A stretch of DNA of 64,000 bases from Glandiceps talaboti. Its lineage: Eukaryota > Hemichordata > Enteropneusta > Spengelidae. Each line of letters opens with the position of its first letter. The first letter of the stretch is position 1. The notes under the pieces are model-generated. The model was not told where the DNA came from, searched no databases, and worked only from the letters and a program-made list of their open reading frames with translations. The stretch is taken from assembly GCF_964340395.1 (NCBI RefSeq), contig NC_135553.1:16385001-16449000 (forward strand), read 5' to 3'. The position numbers and the translations under genes are program-made. Shown here piece by piece: positions 26,236 to 64,000 of this stretch.

Positions 26236-26475
26236 TGTCCTGTAGTGTGAGGTCAAAGTGCATACACCGTGACATAATAAATATATATATACATGTATTC
26301 TTTAAGGACAAAACCAATCCACATAAGTTGCACTCACAGAGAACATCACCCAGTGCCGAAAGACTGGTGTCCTGCAGTGTGAGGTCAAAGTGCATACACC
26401 ATGACATAATAAATATATTCTCTAAATATGGGCATTAGAGAGAAAACAATGCAACTCTATTGCACTCACAGAGAA
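26236..26475. repeat. Tandem duplication of about 130 bp
   Basis: GTGTGAGGTCAAAGTGCATACACC recurs at 26246 and 26378, and TTGCACTCACAGAGAAC closes each copy. Confidence 0.85.
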
Positions 26476-27985
26476 CTTACTGCAAAAAAAAAAAAAACAG
26501 TTAAGATTCTATTTTGTCTTTCAGTATTGTTTTATTGAAAAAAAATGATGAATAGGAGCACTTTGAGTAAAGTCTGTACAGTAATTTATGTACACTTTCT
26601 ACACACAAAGCTGTGTTAAACTTTCCATATACACTCCATACATCTGACTATCTGGACGAAATGAAACATTTGACATATATAATAACTCACAGTATTACAG
26701 TAAGGTTCAACATAGATATGTTGTGATGTGGCTAGGGAGATGGACAAACTTTATAATTATATTAAATATAGTTATAACCAACCAAGTTTTGTATGTTCAT
26801 ATTAATGTTCAATTTAGTATACATAATGACAATATGAATAATTAGTATGAAATCTTCGGGACAATCGCACAATGTCACACGAGCTCAATAAATGAACTTG
26901 TTCCTCAATAGGCCACCTCCCCTCCCCTCCCCCTCCCTAAACAAACATTCACCAGTGCAACACTGACATATTTAATATGTGTGATGTAAACCATGGTGAA
27001 AATATCAGTGGTCTAACCAGAAACCCAGCACTGTATATCACATTATAGCAGTAGATTTTAATCAACTTATTAACATCTTAGTAGTAAATACAGAACCTGT
27101 TATCCTTTAAGGTGTGATAGTTTTTTGAAATTTGGTTAGAAGTATGCAAATGAAGTTTACCAATTGCATTGATGGTAGACACCCCTTACCCACCCGCTAA
27201 CAATCGAAGTTCATTTATTGAGTTTGTGTGACATCACATGATCATCCCTTACATCATGTTGATCAAATCACATGTGGCAGCCATGTTGTAATCTGGAAAG
27301 TATTTATGCAGATACAAACCCATCTCTGTATGTTTCTTTCAGAGATATACAGTTGAATGTTATGAGCTGTACATGACTATTTCTGTTATCTTGGCAGTTT
27401 CTATGACAACAGCAAGTACAGATTTTAACAACACTGAAAACAAAATGCCACGCTTCTGTTTTAATCTCATCAAAAACCTGAACATTCATAAAATGAAAGC
27501 CACTTTGAACTAATTATCTTGTGATGAACCCCATTGTATGTAAAGTCAACACGTTGTAGTATATGTCAAGTGTAAATACTGACATTTCAAAAACTTACAA
27601 TTGCTTTGTTTATTGCACCAACACACTTTTACTGAAGCTAAGTTATATGAGGCGACTTTCTGATTGACTATCTATAATCAAACAACATCAAAAAGAATCC
27701 ATTCAAAGTCAATTACTGCATGCATTACACATGCAAAATTAACAGCTTCAACAAAGCAAAACATTTGTCTTTCTGCGATTTCAGTTTCTTTTAGACACTT
27801 TTCATGACTGACTACAAGCAACTTGTGAAATGACTTTGTAAGTCATCAAAGGAACCATAAGCTTTACAGTTGAACCCCGAAAAAAACAACTTTCTGTATT
27901 TATAGGGGTAAGATCTAAAAGTGTTGGAGAAATCCTTTGGACATCACACATGGAGGGAGACTGAGGAGTGGGGTTGATTCTACAA

Positions 27986-28305
27986 CTCTGGTAATCAAAG
28001 CTTCGGTTTACTAAGATAGGTGCAAACTAGATCTATTGTTTTCAAATGTGGTACATTACACAAGTGGGTGATAGCGGTTCCTCTGTTGTGTGACTGTAAT
28101 CACCTTAAGATAGTGTAAACATTGGAAGTTCCAAAACAGTACACTGTAAGTTATATCGAACAAGCTTTCAGAGAGCCGCCCAACTGAGACTATAATTAAA
28201 CCAACATGCATTTCAATAAATTATCACTGTTATATCAACTTATTGCAACAGTTGTTTCAGTTTGTGTCTTATCTTAGTATTAAACTGAGACCTTGATTAC
28301 CAGAG
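27986..28305. mobile_element. MITE family A, copy 1
   Basis: About 320 bp with ~45-bp terminal inverted repeats beginning CTCTGGTAATCAA and containing GGTTTACTAAGATAGGTG. Copies 2 and 3 lie at 40750 and 56805. Confidence 0.7.
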
Positions 28306-29514
28306 TAGTACCATAGTTCACAGATTCTAGCATATGTATATATGTATATATCAATTACATTATGCACTGATGTAAGGTTATATACATAACTGACTGTTCT
28401 TTCAAATGAGTGATATTAATGTCAGAATTATATGTTGTCAGACAAATAACTGTGATTTTGTACATTGTTTGAAAGTTTAACAGCTCAAGTAAGCATGGGT
28501 ACAGTTCATAGACCACCATTGCACCTGTTACTTAAAGTTACTATAATCAAACATCTAATACCAGAAAGGTATGATTGAAAGATTCTTTTAAATGTGCTAG
28601 GACAGTATGTCTAAGAATCACACAATTTATACTTCTGATGTGTACAACACTTGGGAGTACACTAGACTGAAATATTCGTCGTTGAGGGCGCTCTTTCAAT
28701 TGTGCCTCCTACCGTCAGGGTGCTTTCATTTCTGCTTCAACTTATGTTAATGACTCTTCCCACTTCCCACAAAGACAAATTTTCAATCCATGTGTACAGC
28801 ACTATTCATTGTTTTGTCTAGCTGTGGTAGTCCAAACATTTTTGGGTCTGAGCAACGACTTATATTATGAGTGTGTCCGTAAGTTTTTTCCTTCATCGTG
28901 AAAAGGCACTACTACATTTTGTTTCTAACACACTCCACTCTAACAACAACAGGTTCAATGGTAGTCACTAATCAATAATTTCATTTTCTAACATTAAAAT
29001 CAGAGAAATATATTTCAGGATAAAATGAAGCTAAAAAGTCAGACATTTGGTGAGGTACAATTCTGTATTCAAGCCTTATTTTCAGTCCACTAATACATAT
29101 ATTTACTGATGGCATAAAGTTGATTAATTTGTATCAATTAAAACAAAATTAATAATGCGAGATAAAACAAAACTACCGTGTATATGTTGACAAAAATGTT
29201 TAATTATATCTATGTTGACAAAACCGTCTTAAATTTTAATTAATCAATTAATCAAGTAATTACTAATTTTATTCATGTTCTTATAATAAGAAACTAGTAA
29301 ATGTTGACAATATTAATATAAATATGTAATGGTTTGGAACAAGCACAATAAAATGTTATATGTAAGTATATACAGTATAGTAGAATATTTTATGGAAGTA
29401 GACTTTTTGCTGTTACTGTAATTGAGAAAATCTCAAACCCATCTCATATGAAAGAAATCCATTGGTCATCATGCATTGTTTTGTACGGGAATGGAACTTT
29501 CCAAAATTCACATT

Positions 29515-29792
29515 TCTCACTTCAAAATGGCGGCCATATTTAATTCAAATTGGCAACCACATTCAATTCAAAATGGCAACCACATTCAATTCAAAATGGC
29601 TGCCATATCAATTCAAAATAGCTACAAAATTCAATTAAAAATGGCGACCACATTCAATTCAAAATGGCCCCCATATTCAATTCAAAATGGCCCCCACATT
29701 CAATTCAAAATGGCCTCCATATTCAATTCAAAATGGCGATCACATTCAATTCAAAATGGCGACCACATTCAATTCAAAATGTCAGCCATTCA
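29515..29792. repeat. 23-bp minisatellite with AAAATGGC core
   Basis: About 12 units of ATTCAATTCAAAATGGCGAC with substitutions. The first unit contains AAAATGGCGGC, the YY1 consensus. Confidence 0.9.
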
Positions 29793-31385
29793 GAGTGATA
29801 TATAAATTAATTTCATGGAAAAACCCCACTTTCATTTGTATTTTCTTACAAAATGATACTGGATGTCTTGATTTCTTTTAAAACTTTAAAAAGGAATTGG
29901 TACAACTTTTCATGTGGCAAAGTTTAAAGAACTGTTGCTATTAAATCCCACTCGGGTGCAGTCTATGAATAGTATTGTGGGGAAGAATGTGTTTGTTTGT
30001 TAATTTATACTCTCCACTCAATTTCACCTTCATTTCAAAAGACGTTTCCAACAACGTGATCGATCTAGATGTTAGGGGTGTTGTCTCTCCCGGTTGCTCA
30101 ATGTTCTTTTCAAAGACCAGTTACACACTCAATAGTACTCAAGGGTGTAGCTGAAGATAGCAAATACATGTTTTGACACTACATTTTAACAGACAAAACA
30201 TTATTATTTTAATAGTGATAATAGTTTTGTTGTTGACTAAATGCAGTGTACAGCTGTTTGTACTTGATCACAGAAACGGTGTAACTAGACTGTAAAATAC
30301 GTCATATTGTTCAGCCTTACCAGGCTTCTAAAGTGAGTGCTGGCTGACGAATTACATGAATGTTGCATCTTACAGACTATTAAAGGTATCATAACTGGCA
30401 ACTGGAAAGAAACTGAACAGACCCATAGTGACAGCGCCATCAGTGGTGAAACATTCAGATACATGTACACACTGTGAACATGCTAATTGTATCGCCATTT
30501 CTACCATACTAATAATTTCTATGCAAATAACACAAGAGTGGCATGAAGTCTACTGCACATCTACAAAGTGGAATCTGATATTTAAATACAGCAATACACT
30601 TCTAGATGACAGACCATCGTTTATTATTATGTTCGAATAAATAAAACGTCTCTCCCGTATCATCATATCTTACATACATTCCTACTCGCGCTTTAAAAAA
30701 TAGCATAAAACAGTTGTTTACACACTTGCATACACAGCTTTACATAGAATACTTCACTTTAGTTAGTATTGTACACTTTTGAGGCTATTTAGATCCATTC
30801 CAGATGGAACATATTAATTCTTTTATATAATATAATCCCACATTTTACTCTTTAAAGATCTTTCTCTGTTTTTTTATTTCTTCTTCAAATTTTGACAGTA
30901 TTTCAGATAGTGTGTGCTGAGAATTAGAAGGACCGGCCTGAATGATTTGCATAATCACATAAATTAGTCCAAGTAAATTTCATTGGCTCATTCACAATAG
31001 TACACCCTAACCTACATATACCTTCTTGGACTTGGAATGTTATGATATGTCTATGAACAGAAAAGGGGCCTCTAAGTCACCCTATTTTATCCACATGCTT
31101 GGTCCTCACATTTTAAACATCCTAAGTGGTCTCTTTAGTAGGATGTGGTAGTAATGATAAATGCCTAAGTTTATACATCTGAAAGTATACTTTTAAATTC
31201 CACAAAGCTCAGTACTGGCTTATTACAAATTGCTAGGTTTTGAGGCATTAAATAAGCTGCATTAGAAAAATGCTAATTTATCGCAGTGGAAAAGATAAAT
31301 TTGCAATAAGTAGAGTGATACAGAATACAAGTCAATCTAACACTTAGTGATAAAATCAATCCTAATCACATTATATCATACCATG

Positions 31386-31790
31386 CTGGGTATCTTGTAA
31401 CTGTATAACCCAATACCGGGTACCTTGTAACTGTTCAACCCATATACTGGGTACCTTGTAACTGTATAGCCCCCCCCCCCCCCAATACCGGGTACCTTGT
31501 AACTGTTCAATCCAATCCAATACCAGTTACCTTGTAACTGTATAGCCCCAATATTGGGTAGCTTGTAACTGCATATATACCATACTTTATAAACAAAATT
31601 TGAATAGCTTGTAACTATATTGTCTTATGCTGGGTACCTTACAACTGTACAATCTCACTGGGTATATTGTAACTGTATATATTTGGTAACCTGAATTACT
31701 ATAATTATGGGTATCTTGTAACTGCATGATCCTAATATAAGCTCTATGTGGGGTATATTGAAACTGCATCATCTCAATGTGAGTGGTTGT
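31386..31790. repeat. ~36-bp degenerate minisatellite
   Basis: Repeated GGGTACCTTGTAACTGTATA units, increasingly diverged to the right, interrupted by a poly-C run. Confidence 0.85.
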
Positions 31791-33457
31791 TAACTGGTTA
31801 GTGCTAATCACAATTATTCCAATGTACCAAAAGAATTGTGGACGATATAAAGCCTTTACCAAAACCTATCTTGTCCTGACCCAATCGACACAGCATCACC
31901 ATATTGTTAACTTCTTTCATTTTCACGAGAAAATATGTTAATCAAATGTGTACTTAGTGGACACAATATCATCTGTTAACTTGCCTGAATGCCTTATTAT
32001 AATTCTAAAAATGGAGATTGCTCTGTATAAAATAATTTTTTTTTTTAAAATGAACACAAAGAAAATCTTAAATGCTTGAGTGTGATCCAGTAAAGTCTAT
32101 TTATACATTGCATAGAAGCTAGCTTGAGAAAAGTATGATTCAAGAAACGTTCAGTTTTTAAAGTGTGTGCTGCTTCACCTTGACACTAATTAGCACATCC
32201 TCCACCCCCACCCCATGCCACCCCCCCCCCCCCAAAAAAAAACCCTGTGATTAAAGTGTTCTCTTTTCTGTAACTTTTCCACATGTCAACTTTATCTCAA
32301 AATGGCATAGTTAGCACAAAATATCATTATGTATAAAGTTATGGCAAAATAATGTTGCAATAATGACAAACAACGATAGACCACCTCTATTAAAAATACA
32401 CAGTGATCAAAAAGATTTCTATCCTATTTGGCTCATCTATAAATTTTGGACTCATATCAGCTTTGTGGAAATGACATTTATCAATTCAGTGATAGTTCCA
32501 TTTTTTTTTTTTTTTTTAAGAGATTATACCAGCCACAAAATCGTAAAAAGAAACACCATATTTTTATAGTTTGGTACTGTGACTTGATGCAGATTGGTGC
32601 AGCAATAAACCTGACAAATAAGACGACAAAAAATTACAAAGAACTTATCAGCAACAGACACCTGAATTAATATATACAGCTCTAGTGTATGTATACATAA
32701 ATAGATTTTAGAAGCAATGAAACCAGCATCTGCTTGTACTACTTATGTTGCTGACAATTATTGCATAGCATGACAATTCACAGTTACCTCGGTGTGCTTA
32801 CAAATTGTACCCGTACACATGCATGTATAAATGTAACCATAGACTAGGCTTTGAATTCAAAAGTACATCAACAATTGCACATTTTGCTGTTTGGAATACT
32901 GTACTTTTTTTTGCAGCCGTTTTTTGTCAGCAAATTACTGCAAACATTTATATAAATTATCAAACTTTTGGAACCTATATCCAGGAACATTGCTTGTGTA
33001 TATAGTTTGAAGACTTTAAAATGATTCCGACATATATATTTTCAATTAACTGTTCTAAATAAATGAAATTTCATCAACTCTAAATCAGTTTATCAGCTAC
33101 TGCTGAGAGAGATAGCTTTAGTTGATAAAAATGTTCACATGATCTCTCGCAAGTTAATGTCAAATACAATACTGTGACTAATATCCAATTCATACCCTGT
33201 ATTTTAGCATAATTAGAACGGAGTATACCCGGTATATTTTAACATGATGTAGTCATGACATTATTATCAAGTACTAGCATTGTGATGAGATGCTAACATG
33301 ACCCACACTATACATCAAACATCTGACAAAAAAAATGAAATATTTAGTGAAAAGAGGATGAGAAAGGCATCATTTTCAACTCTTTGCCGTATGTGGTGAC
33401 TTACACGTTACAAATAGTGGACGAGTCTGTCTGTAATGCATGGACGTCATACGTACA

Positions 33458-33573
33458 GCAAATCATGTCAAATGTATGGAAAATCATGTCAAATGTATGG
33501 CAAATCACGTCAAATGTATGGCAAATCATGTCAAATGTATGGCAAATCATGTCAACTGTATGGCAAATCAAGA
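33458..33573. repeat. 21-bp minisatellite
   Basis: Five to six units of AAATCATGTCAAATGTATGG, nearly identical. Confidence 0.9.
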
Positions 33574-33750
33574 TGAATCATGCAGGAAACACCACAAAAA
33601 GTAGAAAATCATGCCTTCCCTATCCTATTTTCATTTTAACATCAGTGTTTTACACCATTTGATCATAAGAATCTATACACTCAGGTACACTATAGAAATG
33701 TGTTGGAAAATTTACACTTGGCAGGTATAATATCAATAAGTTTATACACA

Positions 33751-33770
33751 CAGCGCCCTCACAAGGCAAG
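33751..33770 (-). promoter_or_regulatory. CTCF-like motif downstream of SEC14L1
   Basis: Minus strand reads TTGCCTTGTGAGGGCGCTG, a weaker match to the CTCF core, in the gene-poor DNA between the gene and the receptor array. Confidence 0.22.
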
Positions 33771-33966
33771 GACAATTGAAGAAACAAGTATAGAACACAG
33801 AAATCTGTGCAAATACATCGTTGGTATCAAAACTTACATGTTAGCAATGGTAGAAACTAATAAATTCTGAATTCTACATGTTAATTTAATTAATGATTGA
33901 TGTCTTTTTTTTGGGTCTTTTTTGTACATTTTTGATGCTGTACTTGGCAGCCTGTGTGTGCGCGTG

Positions 33967-34105
<139 letters not shown>

Positions 34106-35195
34106 ATATATTGATATATATTGACATATATTCATACACACATATATATTATATATACCTGTAGATTTTAATGGTATCCCTGAGTATTTCCAAAAATAGC
34201 CCACTGGTTACGATAGTTGTACCTATACCCCAGCCGTTCTGACTTTTGTTGAAAGGAAATAACAATAGTTCTTAATTTGTATTTCAACTTACATGATTGG
34301 TTCAATTCATTCTGTTAGCTACATACAGTAAATGATGACTAGAAAATGAATAGAACTAATTTTAAACTTTGAACTATGAACTATGACATCATACACATAA
34401 TACCTAAAATATTATGACAGTATTTTCATACTTGTATTTAATATCAAGTTAATAAAAAAAATTTCCTCTCACTAGTATTATTAACTATCCATAACATAAA
34501 TCTATCAATGGACAAACACGGCCATGGCTCTATAAATGATAATAGAGAAATATGTATGTTAGTGTTTGAAATAATTTGAACGTGATAAAACATTCGGTGC
34601 AGTTTTGTCAAGCATTTAATGTTTTTCACATGTTGGTTGATTTGATTTTCAAAAGTCAATACCACTACGTGGATACCTTATATTTCCTTAATAAAATTTT
34701 ATTTCTAACTTAGAATGTCAAATGGACGCACTATTTGTCCGAATTATATCTACTATCATTGTATAATGAACCTAAAAGAAAACTAGCCGATTTTTCCCTT
34801 TGAGAGAATGTTTTGTAGGCAATATGAAATGATTGACATGAATAAAGTACTGATGACATCATCAAAAAAAGACTTGACTTCAATCTTTATGATTACCCAA
34901 ATATTGATACATCACCTACAATAGTGATGACTTCATCGAAGTCAACTACCAGATGTGTTGACATCATGAATTCTGGCTGCTTAATGTGATGACATCACCA
35001 CCAATAGTAATGACATCACATCATGTCAAAAAAGGATGGTTGTGATACTTTGTAAACTAGTGTGTTTGATACTGTGTATCTAGTGTAAATGTCTACAGAC
35101 GTCGTGAACCCTACTACAATGTCTACAGACATCATGAACGCTAGCTACTACTGTGTAAATGGTCATCTAGGCTGATCTACGTCTGACCTTGCTAG

Positions 35196-63197
<28,002 letters not shown>

Positions 63198-64000
63198 CTG
63201 GAAAATAGAACAGGAGAAGATTTATAACATGTGCGTTGTTGTAACTTTGGGGAAGTTTTTTCTATCGATTGTCTCGTTTGTTTTCCTGCTTTTCTATACA
63301 TTGTTGTCACCAATGTGCTTCACTTGTAAATTTGGGTTGTCAGTTTTCCTGAGTGGTTAGCTCATGTGCTTTTTTTCACTGCTGTCTGGGTTCAAACCAG
63401 CAAAGAATTAAGGAATTATCAAATAAATTTTAGCTTCATATTTTGCTATGGCATTAAAATCTCGCTGCTCACATACCAAGATAGAAGATAAAGCTCACAT
63501 TAGATTAACATACATGTACTTAGATAGCTTCAATAAAATCAATCACTTTTCGACGAGAATAATTTCAGTCTCTGTGTTCATATATTAAAGTGATATTAAA
63601 GAAGCCCTGTGAAAGCTTATGCGCAATGGAAAGGTGGTCTCTTCCCCTTTTGAGTTCTTCTGTATCTGTAGGACTTTAAGGAATTTGTAATAATGTACAA
63701 AACAACTATACATTGTAATTTCTACTTATAAATTGTAAAGTCAACATACATGTACATGCAATTCAGGCATGTCATTTTTTTCATCTCAAACTGGAAAGTA
63801 CGACAAATCATACCATCTATTTGAGTTTGTCTCAGATGGTAGAAACAATATATATTTCACCACAACATGTACAATGTATTACTAACGCAATAATTACAGT
63901 TATTTGGGTAGCACTCTGTGATTAAAGTGAAGTACCACTCCAGAAAATATAGGAATTTTCATAAACTATGGGTTCTGGAGAGTCATTTCATAATTTTACA
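63198..64000. other. Upstream intron of SEC14L1-type gene, running off the window
   Basis: The exon for the first ~70 residues of the PRELI domain is not found in these 800 bp and must lie beyond the window. Nothing else is recognised. Confidence 0.7.

Noticed and set aside
29476-29805. 109-codon open frame
   Set aside because: It is the translation of a 23-bp minisatellite and has no start context or splice sites supporting a gene.

Overview
The window is nuclear DNA from an animal, most likely a marine invertebrate. Genes have short exons with GT-AG introns, intergenic DNA is AT-rich and full of microsatellites, and short inverted-repeat transposons are common. The phylum cannot be fixed from the sequence. 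All convincing genes lie on the minus strand.

Positions 1-25,000 hold a head-to-tail array of six related receptor genes, named TNFRL1 to TNFRL6 here from left to right. Each has four coding exons joined only by phase-1 introns: (1) a start codon plus one six-cysteine TNF-receptor cysteine-rich domain (CRD), with spacing close to Fn14/TNFRSF12A; (2) a Ser/Thr-rich stalk; (3) a transmembrane segment with a basic stop-transfer; (4) a short cytoplasmic tail without a death domain. The reconstructed reading frames close exactly (190-272 residues for the five complete genes; TNFRL1 runs off the left edge). No signal peptide is encoded before the CRD, as in type III receptors such as BCMA. Sequence resemblance groups the genes as 1-2, 3-4 and 5-6, in map order. 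NF-kB-like sites lie upstream of several of them. This array is the most novel content of the window.

Positions 25,000-35,200 are intergenic, with tandem repeats and MITE-like elements. Positions 35,196-63,197 carry twelve exons of a SEC14L1/5-type lipid-transfer protein (end of PRELI domain, CRAL-TRIO, GOLD), 642 residues, with the first ~70 residues beyond the right edge. Its exon 38,760-39,066 is followed by a 56-bp tandem array that repeats the end of the exon together with its splice donor. A 16.2-kb intron (46,872-63,065) holds two Helitron-like non-autonomous elements and several foldback MITEs.

Functionally, the array would encode a set of small cell-surface receptors signalling through short tails. 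The SEC14L1-type protein is a cytosolic lipid-binding protein; its vertebrate homologue has been linked to RIG-I signalling, but adjacency alone proves no functional tie.
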